DNA of 64,000 nucleotides. It comes from Bin5 sp022827195. Its GTDB lineage: Bacteria > Chloroflexota > Anaerolineae > Caldilineales > Caldilineaceae. Both the position numbers and the translations under genes were made by a program. This document shows, piece by piece, positions 33,235 through 43,281 of this stretch. The stretch lies in the NCBI GenBank assembly GCA_965208275.1, contig OZ242331.1, positions 2,480,001-2,544,000 of the forward strand, in the 5' to 3' direction. The notes under the pieces were generated by a model. The model had not been told where the DNA came from. It made no database searches and saw only the letters and a list, made by a program, of their open reading frames with translations. The stretch's first letter is position 1; each line of letters starts with the position of its first letter.

Positions 33235-35160
33235 TCAGGAGTTGAGGTGGTAAACGATGAAACGGAGGCGGGGGTCGCTGTCGACGATGGTGTCGCCGCC
33301 TGGATAAAGCTGCTCGAGCCGGTCGATTTCCCGGGCGTAGTGCCCTATCAGCACATAGGTTACGGGGCCGTCATCCATTTTGGTCAGATCAAAGGTACCA
33401 AATTCATCAGATCGGTCGGTTCCGGGACTGTCGGGGTAAAGGAAACGAATAGATTCATAGTCGAAGGCCCAGCGACTTGAGTAGAAGTAGATGGTGCCCG
33501 GGTCGGCGAAAGTGTGGGCCGATTCCAGGGCCTCGACGTGATCCGAGGCGAAGGCCCAATCCAACTGACGGCTCTGGGCCAGTTCATCAAAGTAGTATCG
33601 CAGATTCCAGAACGAGCCGGCCATCAGCACAAGAATGAGCGCGCCAGCGACGGCAAGCCTACCGCTTTGGCCGAAGGCGCTGCGAATGACGTTGGCGACG
33701 CTGACGACACCGACGCCGGCCAGGCCGAAGACCCAAGGGATTGCTGTTATGCTGCGTCTCAGGGTGCCCGTGGAAGGGTCGGTGACTACCAGTACGGACA
33801 GGGCACCGAGTACTGCGAGCAGGGCCAGAAGGTAAGGAGGGCTGCGCCACCTTCTTACTGAGACGGCAAGGCCGACGTATGCGAGGACCGCGATTCCCGC
33901 ATCCACTGCGCCTTTGCCGCCGGAACCGTCAGTGCCGTCAACCCTCGGGTTGCGCATGAAGAGCGTAAGGGAGTCCCATGTTCGCCGCGCGAGAAAGCTG
34001 ACTTTCTCGGAGAGTGCCTCGCCCTGTGGAAACTCGTGCGAGCGGAAGACCCACACTTGACCCATGCGTCCCGTCTGTACGGTCGGCGAGGAGATCGTGG
34101 TGAAGATGACCGGGATCAGCGCGACGACCAGGCCGATAGAGAAGAGGGCAAGCGAAAGGAGAGTGGGCTTCAACTGGTCTCTTTGAAGAAAGAGGTAGAC
34201 GGCCAGGACCGCGAACACGGCGACAAAGAAGCTGGGATAGGCGAAGTAGGTGTAAGGCGCGAGGCCCAGTAGGCCTCCCGCAACCGGCCATGTCAGACGA
34301 CTGCGGGAACGCATGGCTAAGATGAGGGCGAGCGCCGCCACTGTGCAGGCAAATGGCAGAGCGACTACGGGAAAGGTCACTCTGCTCATGTGCAGGTGCC
34401 AGTGACTTACTGCCAGCGCGGTTGCGGCGAACGACGCGGCCACGCGACCGAAGCCGATCCTGAACAGCAGATAGGCCGCGGGCACGGTAGCGATGCCGAA
34501 GAGCGCCATAGAGAGGCGGACGGTAAAAACTGAAGCATCAAATAGCAGTATCAGGAGTGCGGTAACGTAGAAGGTGCCGGCCGCCTGTCCCAAGGCGCTT
34601 CCGCTATGGATGCCGATCCAACCTTCTTCAAGGATGCGCAATGCCTCCAGCCCGCTCCATGCTTCGTCACCGTGGAAGCCGGCAGGGTAGTCGGCCAGGC
34701 GGTAGATACGGAGGAGGGCTGCCATTGCAGTGAGCAGGACGACCGCCGACATCTCCCATCGGTGGCGGAAGGCCCAGTCTCGCATGAAAGGCATCGACCA
34801 TTGCCACTCAACAGCGGGAGAGTGCCAGGTCACACCGGGCGATCGCAGGTAGGCTGAAATCCTTGGCAGCCGAGCCCTAAGCAGGCTGAAGACGGAGGCG
34901 GGGCGGACGCGCTCAGCCGAGGATGCGGAGAAGCGTGGGTCATTCGAAAGAGAGGGGGAGGCTGCGGGGAGGGCCGCACCGCAGGCATCGCAAAAGTTGA
35001 GACTTTGAGGATTGTCTGCGCCGCAGTTCGTGCATTGCGCAGCCATGCGCAGGCCGCAGTGTCCACAGAAAGTGGCCCCGGCGCGATTCGGCTGTTCGCA
35101 GACGGCGCAGGGCTGCAACTCCTGAATTGCGCCGCCCGCAGAAAGGTCACCTGCAGGCAT
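33235..35160 (-). CDS. PMT/GT39-type glycosyltransferase with N-terminal double zinc ribbon, paralogue
   Basis: A 641-residue paralogue of the next gene. Zinc ribbon cysteines are at 18, 21, 32, 35 and 43, 46, 57, 60, with the same C-x2-C-x10-C-x2-C spacing. The first outside loop is AGFHGDEAWSGLEALRIL with the DE pair. About 11 hydrophobic helices and a C-terminal domain with GTIYFYSSRWAFDYES follow. The two proteins are clearly a tandem duplication that has diverged. The ribbon sits on the cytoplasmic side if the topology follows known PMTs. 16 bp separate it from the upstream Agl23-like gene; AAGGATTAGAG precedes its start. Confidence 0.83.
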   Translation of the reverse strand: MPAGDLSAGGAIQELQPCAVCEQPNRAGATFCGHCGLRMAAQCTNCGADNPQSLNFCDACGAALPAASPSLSNDPRFSASSAERVRPASVFSLLRARLPRISAYLRSPGVTWHSPAVEWQWSMPFMRDWAFRHRWEMSAVVLLTAMAALLRIYRLADYPAGFHGDEAWSGLEALRILEEGWIGIHSGSALGQAAGTFYVTALLILLFDASVFTVRLSMALFGIATVPAAYLLFRIGFGRVAASFAATALAVSHWHLHMSRVTFPVVALPFACTVAALALILAMRSRSRLTWPVAGGLLGLAPYTYFAYPSFFVAVFAVLAVYLFLQRDQLKPTLLSLALFSIGLVVALIPVIFTTISSPTVQTGRMGQVWVFRSHEFPQGEALSEKVSFLARRTWDSLTLFMRNPRVDGTDGSGGKGAVDAGIAVLAYVGLAVSVRRWRSPPYLLALLAVLGALSVLVVTDPSTGTLRRSITAIPWVFGLAGVGVVSVANVIRSAFGQSGRLAVAGALILVLMAGSFWNLRYYFDELAQSRQLDWAFASDHVEALESAHTFADPGTIYFYSSRWAFDYESIRFLYPDSPGTDRSDEFGTFDLTKMDDGPVTYVLIGHYAREIDRLEQLYPGGDTIVDSDPRLRFIVYHLNS

Positions 35161-35176
35161 TTGCAGACTCTAATCC

Positions 35177-38100
35177 TTATCCACTTCCAAAGATGAGGAT
35201 TCGATTGTTGTCGGCGTCGGCGACAAGGATCTCGCCGCTCAAGGGGTCGATAGCGATGCCATTGGGCTTGGCGAAATGGTTGAGTTCGCTACCGTACCTG
35301 CCGAAGCTGGCGCGTACGATACCATCGGCTGAGATCACGAATACCTGTGCGAACTGTGGATCGGTGGCGTAGACTGTGCCGTCGTTTGCTGCGGCCAAAT
35401 AGGGCTTGTCCCAGACCTTGTCGCTGTCCCAAGTCGGCATTGGCCACTCGGACAGCGCTTGCAGGTCGGAGGACAGGACCTGAATGCGGCTGTTCCAGGC
35501 ATCGCTAACGAGGATCAGGCCGGTTGTTGGGTGAACGGCAACATCAACGGGTTCGTCGAAGTAGCCGAGCAGGACGCCACCGCCGCCGGCCTGCCGCACA
35601 AACTCCCCGTCGGGCGTAAACTCAAGGATGCGCTTGTTTCCTGTGTCGGCGACGAGAAGATTGCCGGACGGGTGGATTGCCAGGCCGCGCGGGCCGAAGA
35701 GGACAAAGGGATCGGCGTAATCGCCGCTGACAGTACCGAAAAAGCCCCACTTATTCAAGAAATTTCCGGAACTGTCGAATGCCTGGATGCGCCCGTTCCA
35801 GGTGTCGGAGACGAAAATTGTGCCGTCGGCTGCCACTGCAATCCCCCACGGTTCGCGGAACTGGCCGTCGCCGGTTTCCAGAGGGCCTGCGCCATCGGGA
35901 TCGAGGCAGCCGGTGCCGACTTCGTCGGAGAGGAGGCAGGTGCTGCCGAACGCCAAGGCGAGCGAACCGTCCGGGTTGAGGACGACAACGCGGTTGTTGC
36001 CGGTATCCAGGATGTAGCGGCGCGCATCCGGGCCCACTGTGACTGCGCGGGGGGCAGTTAGCGGAACGCCTGCGAATGCGCCACTGTAGAGGCCGCTGGC
36101 GGTACGTTCGATTTCCGAGTAGTTAAAGGTTGGGTCGCTGGCTGCCGTTGGGATGACGTCGAGATCCCAGACGAGATTCGCGATGTCTTTGCGGACGTAC
36201 ATGCGGAACTCTTCGACATGCGGCCATGCCGTGAGCGAGCGGTCGGGGTGGTTGCGGTAGAAGAAGATTTGCCAGAGCCGGTTGCGCTTTTCCGGGTCGG
36301 ACAGGGCGTCCCAGATTTGCGAAAAGGACAGGCCGCGATGTTGCTGCCGGTCCCCGTCCCATAGGCCTTTGTAGCTTTCTTCGGGCCACCAGATCAGGCG
36401 ATAGGAGCGGCTGACGTAGTCCCGCGCCACGAAAGGTTCCACCTTGGCGTAATTCTTGTCGCCGACGAGGATAATGGGCGACTCCATCGAATCGCCGGAC
36501 GGATTGGCGCCGTAGAAGAGAGCGTTGGGGTAGAAGCGCATGTACCAGGTCATCGGCCATGCTACGTCATCGTCATAGGCGACCTGAATCTCACGCTCTC
36601 CGACCGTTCGTTCACTGATTCTCTCGATTTCATCCAGCGCGACTTTCACATCGGGAGAGGCGTGGGCGTAGACCAGATACTCGGTCGCCATGTCATAGTT
36701 GAGGTAGGTAAGCAGATAGGAGAAACGAATTGTGAGGAGAAACAGTAGCGCGGCCGCCACCACGGCGGTCAGACGCAGGATCTGCCGCCAGCCATAGCGT
36801 ACGAATGCCACGACGACCAATGCAATCACTGCTACGCTCGCGACCAAGACAGGGATGAAGCGGGCGGTCTGTGCCAGTGCATCCAGCTCGCGTCCGCCCT
36901 CGGGAAAGGAGCTGAACAACGTTGCGACAATGAAAAGAAGTGCGGGAAGCAGTGCGAAAACCCACCAGCCGTAGGTTGCTCGCAACTCTTCCCAATTGAT
37001 ACGCCGCACCAAACGGGCGCACCACCACGCGCCGATCAGTGCCATCGGCTGTGCCAGGTGGGTCATCAGCCAAGGCATCTTTTCGCCGGCGTAGGAGTAT
37101 GCCAGCCAGGCCGCAACCATCCACCAAGCGAGAAAGGCAATGACGTACGGCCGAACCAAAACGTTCGGCTGGTCGGCTCCGCTCGCGTATGCGGTTGTTG
37201 GGGAGCCCGGCTCTTCCACTGGGGAAGATTCCTTATCTACCTGAACTTCCTCCTCGTCTGATTTCGCCCTGCGCCAGTTGCGCACCGCAGTCCGCCATGC
37301 GAGCAGCGAAAGGGCGCCCAGACTAAGAAAGAGGGGAAGGATTTCATAGAGCAGCGCCTGAAGCAGGTAGTAGTACCAGGGCTGGCTACCGCGCTGCACT
37401 TCCTGCTGTGCAAGCCAGTAGCCGAGGCTGCCGACGACGCCGGTTGCAAGACCATTTACGGCGTTGGTAAAGAAGGTCGTGAAAAGCACTATCTCGATGG
37501 CCCAAAAGAGACCCATGAGGGCGGCCCAGTTGCCGAAGGTGAGGGATTGTTCCTCCTCATCTGCAGCAGCGGCCCCGTTACGCTTGTTGTTGTTCTTCAG
37601 GACAACGAACCAGAACATCGCGATCATCAGGCTGACCGCAGTCATCAGCAGCACGAAGAGGGCCGATTTGGCCAAGTCCTCGGTGGTTGCGTAGGCGAGT
37701 GCATCCCACCCCAGGAGCAGGTGACCAAACGGAGCGGTGAATGGCAGTACGAGGGTGAAGAAAAGAACTGCGAGATCGGCATAGGGGCTGAGGCGGACCG
37801 CTTCACGGGCGCGAAAACGGCGCCAGAGCGCGGCTGCGACCAGGAAGGCGCCGAAAATCGCCCCTGACATGAACTGATTCTCTTTGGTGGCGAATCCGAG
37901 CGCCATTGCGGCAACGGTCAAATAGAGCCACTTTATCCTGCGATCTTCGACAAAGCGGAAAATGCCGTACACCCAGATCATTGCGATGAAGACGATGTAG
38001 ATGTCGTTGCGGATGTAGCGGCTGTGAAAGAGCAAACTGGGGCTGACGAGCAGCATCATGCCGGCGAACAGCGCGCCCAGACGACCGAGCCAACGGCGGT

Positions 38101-38524
38101 AGAACCAGGCCATGCCAATTGCGCCGATTCCGGCCAGGGCTGGCATTACGCGCGAAGTGGCGTCACTGGCGCCGATCAGATAGTAGATGAGAGCGTTTGC
38201 ATGGAACAAGAATGGCCCGTGCATCATGGGGTTGTGTTGGTAGCTGCCGCTGCGGTAGAGTTCGTGCGAGTAGACTGCGTGCAGGCTCTCATCATGGCTC
38301 ATGCCGCGTGCGCCCAAGTCGTAGAAGCGCGTAACGACGGCCAAAACCAGGATGGCGCCCCACGCGACCACCTCCCAGTCAAGGCGCATGGACTGAATGA
38401 TGCTACTGTCGAGCAACCCGGAGGGCGCGCCCTCCCTCGCTTCGGCAGGTTGCTGTTCTTCAGCAAGAGATGGCGCTTCGTCGGCGTCCAGCGCCCGGCC
38501 TTCCGATCTTTCTTGATCAGCCAT
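35177..38524 (-). CDS. Agl23-like membrane protein fused to NHL propeller
   Basis: A 1115-residue protein. The N-terminal two thirds resemble the TIGR03663 (Agl23-like) family: the HDESLHAVYSHELYR loop after the first helix, MMHGPFLFHANALIYYLIG, and about 12 hydrophobic helices. In archaea Agl23-type proteins belong to glycan assembly. From about residue 830 there are six NHL-like repeats (for example PWGIAVAADGTIFVSDTW, GPRGLAIHPSGNLLVADTG, KPNGIAIDPLSGEILVADAD), enough for one six-bladed propeller, expected outside the membrane. The ATG is preceded by GGGAGTAGACG and lies 3 bp after the upstream gene. Confidence 0.85.
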   Translation of the reverse strand: MADQERSEGRALDADEAPSLAEEQQPAEAREGAPSGLLDSSIIQSMRLDWEVVAWGAILVLAVVTRFYDLGARGMSHDESLHAVYSHELYRSGSYQHNPMMHGPFLFHANALIYYLIGASDATSRVMPALAGIGAIGMAWFYRRWLGRLGALFAGMMLLVSPSLLFHSRYIRNDIYIVFIAMIWVYGIFRFVEDRRIKWLYLTVAAMALGFATKENQFMSGAIFGAFLVAAALWRRFRAREAVRLSPYADLAVLFFTLVLPFTAPFGHLLLGWDALAYATTEDLAKSALFVLLMTAVSLMIAMFWFVVLKNNNKRNGAAAADEEEQSLTFGNWAALMGLFWAIEIVLFTTFFTNAVNGLATGVVGSLGYWLAQQEVQRGSQPWYYYLLQALLYEILPLFLSLGALSLLAWRTAVRNWRRAKSDEEEVQVDKESSPVEEPGSPTTAYASGADQPNVLVRPYVIAFLAWWMVAAWLAYSYAGEKMPWLMTHLAQPMALIGAWWCARLVRRINWEELRATYGWWVFALLPALLFIVATLFSSFPEGGRELDALAQTARFIPVLVASVAVIALVVVAFVRYGWRQILRLTAVVAAALLFLLTIRFSYLLTYLNYDMATEYLVYAHASPDVKVALDEIERISERTVGEREIQVAYDDDVAWPMTWYMRFYPNALFYGANPSGDSMESPIILVGDKNYAKVEPFVARDYVSRSYRLIWWPEESYKGLWDGDRQQHRGLSFSQIWDALSDPEKRNRLWQIFFYRNHPDRSLTAWPHVEEFRMYVRKDIANLVWDLDVIPTAASDPTFNYSEIERTASGLYSGAFAGVPLTAPRAVTVGPDARRYILDTGNNRVVVLNPDGSLALAFGSTCLLSDEVGTGCLDPDGAGPLETGDGQFREPWGIAVAADGTIFVSDTWNGRIQAFDSSGNFLNKWGFFGTVSGDYADPFVLFGPRGLAIHPSGNLLVADTGNKRILEFTPDGEFVRQAGGGGVLLGYFDEPVDVAVHPTTGLILVSDAWNSRIQVLSSDLQALSEWPMPTWDSDKVWDKPYLAAANDGTVYATDPQFAQVFVISADGIVRASFGRYGSELNHFAKPNGIAIDPLSGEILVADADNNRILIFGSG

Positions 38525-38527
38525 CGT

Positions 38528-40504
38528 CTACTCCCGTCTTACCCAAAGTTCGGCCTCTTCCTGGCTGGATTCGTCCCCAGAGACTTGCCCCCTCTCTCTA
38601 AGGAGAATCCATCTCAAGAGGGGGCCTGCGCCGACAAGGTCGGTCGGCAGCCAACGTTGGGTTGCTGCATAACTGCTACCAATGTAGCCGCTGGGCAGGT
38701 TGAGCCGCTCACCCTCGCTGCCGGCGCCGCGCTGGCTAACAACCAAGGCATCACCTTCCAGTTCTCTCATCTGGGAACCTGGCTGCCAACGCAGATCGCG
38801 CATTGAACGCAAGTGCCAGGCAAAGAACGGCAGGTGACTGGGTTTCACATGCAGATAAACCGGTGCGGTCGTACTCTTCCCGGCACGAAGAAAACTGAGG
38901 CGCGTGACGTCCTCCGCCAATTGAGCGACCCCTTCGTCTCCCACTTCGGCAAAAAGGCTATGTACCTGATTTGCTTCCGGGCGAAGATTCATCTTCCAGC
39001 TGCTGCTCGCCTGTACCAGAAAGATGGCCGCCAGGAACAGCAGGCCAAAAGCCTGCCCGCCCGCGCGCGCGCCCGCCCACAGATAAAGAAATACGCCCAA
39101 TGCCGGGATAAGCAGATAGAATGCAGTCAGACGCAGGTCAAAGCTGCCGGTTCGCAGAGACTCGGTCAAATTGCCAGTCCAGAAGAATGACGTAACAAGC
39201 AGGATACCCATGGTCGCAAGGGTCAGCAAACTGGCTTCGTTCTTGTACAGCCCTTTTGTCAGTCCAAAACGTAAGATCGTCGTTGCAGTTCCTGCCGCCA
39301 GCAGCAGCAACGGGAGTCCCAGGACGAGCAGACTGACAGGTGTTCGCCCGGGCAGGAGTATCAGCATCAGCCCCCAGCCGACACCTCCCGCCAGGACACG
39401 CAGCAGTTGCGTCTGGGCAGAATTCTGTGGGCGAGCTTCGTTGGGGAGGCCGAGTTCGTCTTGGTCCTCACGGCTTCCAGAGAACGGCCGATTTATCATC
39501 GCTAGTGAGAAGAAAAGCCCGATCCCGCCAAAGAGAATCAAGAACGGCTCGTCTACAAGAAGGCTGAGCAGGGCCCAGTTCAACGGGTAGGCCTGCTGCG
39601 CGTGCAGGATGGAGTGGCCGTAGGAACCGACGAAGAGGTGCTCGATTGCGAGGCCGACACTTTCTCCGATGAGGGAAAGCCCAGAGAAATGGGCTAAGAA
39701 GCCGGTCGCACCAAGAAGCATCGTCCCCAAGCAGATTGCTGCCGTTCGCCCTCGCACTCCATCTGCCAACAGATTCCGAGTGACGTCGTATCTCAGCACG
39801 AGTGCGAACACCAAGGTAGGCAGCAACAGCCATGCCAAGGGTCCGCTGATCAGGAAGAGCCCGACGGCCGCAGGCAGCCAAATTGCCTTGTTTCCCTTGT
39901 TGCTGTCGTCAAACAGCCAACCCAACAGGGGTATTGCTGTCAAGAGCGAGAGTGTCGCGCTATCGGCCATGCGACTGAAGGAGAGCAGCCAGGGGTCAAA
40001 GACGAAGAGGAACGCGGCCATCAAGGCCCCGCCCCGCCCCATGCTGCTGCGGAGCGTCCATGCGGCCAGAACAAGCCCGGCGCCGGCAGCGGCGGGAACG
40101 AGGCGTGCCCAGAAGGCATTGCCGCCTCCAGTCAGGAAGAAAATGCCGCGCTGGATCGAAAAGAGAAGAGGGCTTACCGGTGCACCCTGATCGGGGAGCC
40201 GGCTGGCTTCAAGCAGGCCGTAGGAGTGGGCCAGCCAAGCGGGCCAGATCTGCGCTGCCTCCCACGGTGAAATCGGCTCAGACATGCCCAAACCGTAGAG
40301 CCGCAGGCTCAGCGCCAGGAGGAACAGAAGCGCGTACAAGGCTTGCTCAACGGTGGGCCCGGCTGGCGCGGCTGCGGACATGAGCGCTGGTGGCTTCTCC
40401 TTTGCCGGACGATCGTCCTCCGCGTCTAATTTCTTGGAGACAGGTGGTTCAGTCGAATTCTCTTCTGACACCGGCAACCTGTTATTCCTTGCAATCCAAG
40501 ACAC
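38528..40504 (-). CDS. GT39-like membrane protein with divergent active-site loop
   Basis: A 658-residue, very hydrophobic protein with about 11-12 helices after a basic/acidic N-terminal tail. The general plan follows PMT/ArnT proteins, including a first outside loop after GLGMSEPISPWEAAQ, but the DE pair of the neighbours is replaced by P-W-E-A, so catalysis may be lost or changed. The start is a GTG at 40504 with a weak ribosome site; a GTG at 40471 after AAGGA is an alternative. Placed between the Agl23-like and YYY genes, it may act as a partner subunit. Confidence 0.68.
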   Translation of the reverse strand: MSWIARNNRLPVSEENSTEPPVSKKLDAEDDRPAKEKPPALMSAAAPAGPTVEQALYALLFLLALSLRLYGLGMSEPISPWEAAQIWPAWLAHSYGLLEASRLPDQGAPVSPLLFSIQRGIFFLTGGGNAFWARLVPAAAGAGLVLAAWTLRSSMGRGGALMAAFLFVFDPWLLSFSRMADSATLSLLTAIPLLGWLFDDSNKGNKAIWLPAAVGLFLISGPLAWLLLPTLVFALVLRYDVTRNLLADGVRGRTAAICLGTMLLGATGFLAHFSGLSLIGESVGLAIEHLFVGSYGHSILHAQQAYPLNWALLSLLVDEPFLILFGGIGLFFSLAMINRPFSGSREDQDELGLPNEARPQNSAQTQLLRVLAGGVGWGLMLILLPGRTPVSLLVLGLPLLLLAAGTATTILRFGLTKGLYKNEASLLTLATMGILLVTSFFWTGNLTESLRTGSFDLRLTAFYLLIPALGVFLYLWAGARAGGQAFGLLFLAAIFLVQASSSWKMNLRPEANQVHSLFAEVGDEGVAQLAEDVTRLSFLRAGKSTTAPVYLHVKPSHLPFFAWHLRSMRDLRWQPGSQMRELEGDALVVSQRGAGSEGERLNLPSGYIGSSYAATQRWLPTDLVGAGPLLRWILLRERGQVSGDESSQEEAELWVRRE

Positions 40505-40569
40505 TTGTTGTCAATGCGGCCACACTCGATTGGTCCTGATGCACGGGAGGCCGCGTATTATGGCGACCA

Positions 40570-43281
40570 CTAGTAGCCCTTTTGTGCCGCGACTTGCGTT
40601 CGAAAAATGCGAAAGTTGCCCTGTTCGAAAACAAGCTCAAGGAAAGTGGCCAATTGCAACTCCACCGTCGGCGACAGGCTGTATTGCGCTCGCTCTTCGG
40701 GGCCGACGATCAAATAGTCGATCTGCCAGCGATCGAGCAAAGCCGGCAGGGTCGAATGCATGGGACGCTGGTAAATCTCCTCGATCGACCGGGCGCGGCC
40801 GGCCGCCAGCTCACCATAGGTCCGACCGCGCCACTGGGACTGATGGCCGTCCCATCCCAAGAGCGTCGCCCTTCCCGTGGCCGCGCTAATGCGAGAAGAG
40901 TTCACCTGGTAACTTGCGCCTTTGGCCTCCAAAACTACTGCATCTTCAGGCGTGTTGCGCCGTATCCAATCGATCGCGGCCATTTCGTCGGCGCCGATAT
41001 GGGCAAGGCCGTTGAGGGTTGGCTGGGGAGTGCCGAAGACGTTGATTTTGGCGTACACGCCCGCCACAGGATAGATCAGGCACGAAAGGATAAGCAAGAG
41101 CGAGAAGGCTGGAATGAGGTATCCGGGAAAGGGAATTGAGACGCGGCCCGTTGCGAACCAGGCGATGGCAAAAGCGGAGGCGATCGCCAGTAGCAGCCAA
41201 CTTTGATAGTAAAACTTGAAGATTGTATTCATGCGAATGCCAAAGTGGTCCCGCAGATAGGTGAACTCGGGGGCATAGGCAAGAAGGATACCGATCGCGA
41301 CGAGGCAGAGTACGAAAGCTGTTGTTCGCGGCGAGTTTTGCGGCCCAACAAGCCGCTGCCAGAGCATCGCCAACGTCAAGGAGAGTAGGGAGCCCAAAAG
41401 GAGAAAGGTGAAGGGCTGTGAGAGGCGGCGATGGATGATGATTTCACCGTAGCCGCTTGCGCCTTCAGGCAAGGGGGGCGCCGCGGCTGAACCGCTCACA
41501 GTCAGCAGCCCTGCTATGAAGAGATAGACTACAGGCAGACCGAAGACGTAGATGGCGAATGTGACCAGGACGACCACGGACGGGGGCTGTTCGCGCCATG
41601 CAACGAGCAAGAGCCCGGTGACTGCGACCAGGAAGTGGCCGAACATCAGCAGGAATTGAGGCAGGCGGGTAGGGTGGAACAGATTGGGGAGGATTCCGGC
41701 GGCCTGGCTTTGTGCGGTCAACAAATAAGGCAGATAGAGAAGCAGGGTCCCGCCTATGATCGCGACGGTCATGATACCCATGCGAGTCAGCGCGGCGCGG
41801 AGGGGTGCCAGATTCTCGGAAATCTGCCATGCGCCGGTGAAGAGCGCCGCGATCAGGATCAGTAGCAGATAAGGTGGAAAGTCCCATGAATTGAGAAAGA
41901 AAAGGGCGCCGGTTGCCGCGATCAGAAGGCCCAGCCCTACCACGCCCAGAGGCAGGCTGCCGATAAGAGAACGAAAGTGACGAAAAGGTGTTTGCGGTCG
42001 GACGTCTTCCCGCGTGCCTGCGCAGAACCAGTTCAACGCGATAGCGATAACCAGGATGACAAAGGGCATGGCGAGCACATGGGGATGATTGTCTCCGAGG
42101 ATGTAACTGAATATGGGGAATTCGTCGATGATCTCGATGTGGTTGCCATCGAAGTCGAGGTCCTCGATGACACGGCTGGCCCGCCACCACCAGGTCCAGC
42201 CGCTGTCGATGTACCAGAGACGTGAGACTTGCGCCCTCTCCGGAAAGTTGTGGACATCAACTAGGCGGAGCAGTCCGTCAAGGCGGGCCCCCTGGGCATA
42301 GAGCCATTCGAGAAGCACATGCAAGTTTGAAGTCAATGCGACGGCAGTCGCAGTCAACAGCCCTGCGGCCACGGGCAGCCCCCGTGGCAGAGCGGGATTC
42401 GGGGCGCCATGGGCCAGTGAATCGTCACCGGTATTGGTCTTGAGATCAGCGGCGCCTTGTTCGGCTTCAAGGTCTTCTAGCTCTTCCGCCTGTTCGGCCA
42501 TCTCTGTTTCAGAAGACTCGTCTGGTACTGCGTCATCGTCCTCTTTCTCGGCGTCGTCTGCCTCTTCGTCCGACTGTTCGTCTGTGCCTAGAACGGCTGC
42601 GGCGGCGTCCGCTTCCACTGCTCGCAACCGCAAGAGGTTGTAGCCGAGCCCGAAGCTGCCGGTGAAGAGAAGTCCAAACCAACAGGCCTGGCCCACGTTG
42701 TAGGCGATCTCCGGGGGTTGGCCGGCAAGACGCGCGAGGGCGGTTATCATCCAGTATCCGAAGTAGTAGTAGCTGATGGCATAGCCGGCCAGCCACGGAT
42801 CGCGGGGGGGATAAGTAGGGCTACTCCAGATGCCGCTCATGAACATCAGGTCCATCGGCTGCTCGGTATGGCTGATGGCGGGGTCGCGGGCGCGCACCCA
42901 TGTCCACGCCGCGAAGGCGAAAAGGAAGAGCAGTTCGACGGTCAGCACGTAGGTCCAGCGAGGGACTTGAAATCTGGGACTGTTGGGAGTTGTGTGTGTC
43001 TCGCTTGGAAGCGCCGTTCCCTTTCTTAGCGCAAGCCAAAGGCACAGGAAAGCGGTGACAAAGAGTGCAAGCCAGACGCCGCCAACGTTGTTGCGCAGCA
43101 GGCCGTAGCTAGTGCCCAGCCAAAGCAACAGGCTGACCAGCAGGATGCCCAGTATTCGTGCAAATGTGTACCCGTTGTCGGGCAGATTGCGGAAATAGCG
43201 CAGCGTGAGCGGCAGCGCCGCGGCTCCGACCAGCTGGGTGACCAGGTACCAGGTCAGAAAGGGCAGAAAGACTTCACGCAT
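40570..43281 (-). CDS. YYY-domain (DUF2298) membrane protein
   Basis: A 903-residue protein of the DUF2298 / Chlor_Arch_YYY family, found in Chloroflexota and some archaea and linked to surface glycan genes. The diagnostic AGYAISYYYFGYWM lies near residue 165-178, after MDLMFMSGIWSSPTYPPRDPW. About 14-16 hydrophobic helices are visible. Residues about 232-290 are an extremely acidic disordered insertion (runs of D and E). The C-terminal soluble part (about 790-903) has IDWIRRNTPEDAVVLEA. Its start overlaps the Nudix stop by 8 bp, so the two are coupled. The biochemical activity of this family is not established. Confidence 0.88.
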   Translation of the reverse strand: MREVFLPFLTWYLVTQLVGAAALPLTLRYFRNLPDNGYTFARILGILLVSLLLWLGTSYGLLRNNVGGVWLALFVTAFLCLWLALRKGTALPSETHTTPNSPRFQVPRWTYVLTVELLFLFAFAAWTWVRARDPAISHTEQPMDLMFMSGIWSSPTYPPRDPWLAGYAISYYYFGYWMITALARLAGQPPEIAYNVGQACWFGLLFTGSFGLGYNLLRLRAVEADAAAAVLGTDEQSDEEADDAEKEDDDAVPDESSETEMAEQAEELEDLEAEQGAADLKTNTGDDSLAHGAPNPALPRGLPVAAGLLTATAVALTSNLHVLLEWLYAQGARLDGLLRLVDVHNFPERAQVSRLWYIDSGWTWWWRASRVIEDLDFDGNHIEIIDEFPIFSYILGDNHPHVLAMPFVILVIAIALNWFCAGTREDVRPQTPFRHFRSLIGSLPLGVVGLGLLIAATGALFFLNSWDFPPYLLLILIAALFTGAWQISENLAPLRAALTRMGIMTVAIIGGTLLLYLPYLLTAQSQAAGILPNLFHPTRLPQFLLMFGHFLVAVTGLLLVAWREQPPSVVVLVTFAIYVFGLPVVYLFIAGLLTVSGSAAAPPLPEGASGYGEIIIHRRLSQPFTFLLLGSLLSLTLAMLWQRLVGPQNSPRTTAFVLCLVAIGILLAYAPEFTYLRDHFGIRMNTIFKFYYQSWLLLAIASAFAIAWFATGRVSIPFPGYLIPAFSLLLILSCLIYPVAGVYAKINVFGTPQPTLNGLAHIGADEMAAIDWIRRNTPEDAVVLEAKGASYQVNSSRISAATGRATLLGWDGHQSQWRGRTYGELAAGRARSIEEIYQRPMHSTLPALLDRWQIDYLIVGPEERAQYSLSPTVELQLATFLELVFEQGNFRIFRTQVAAQKGY

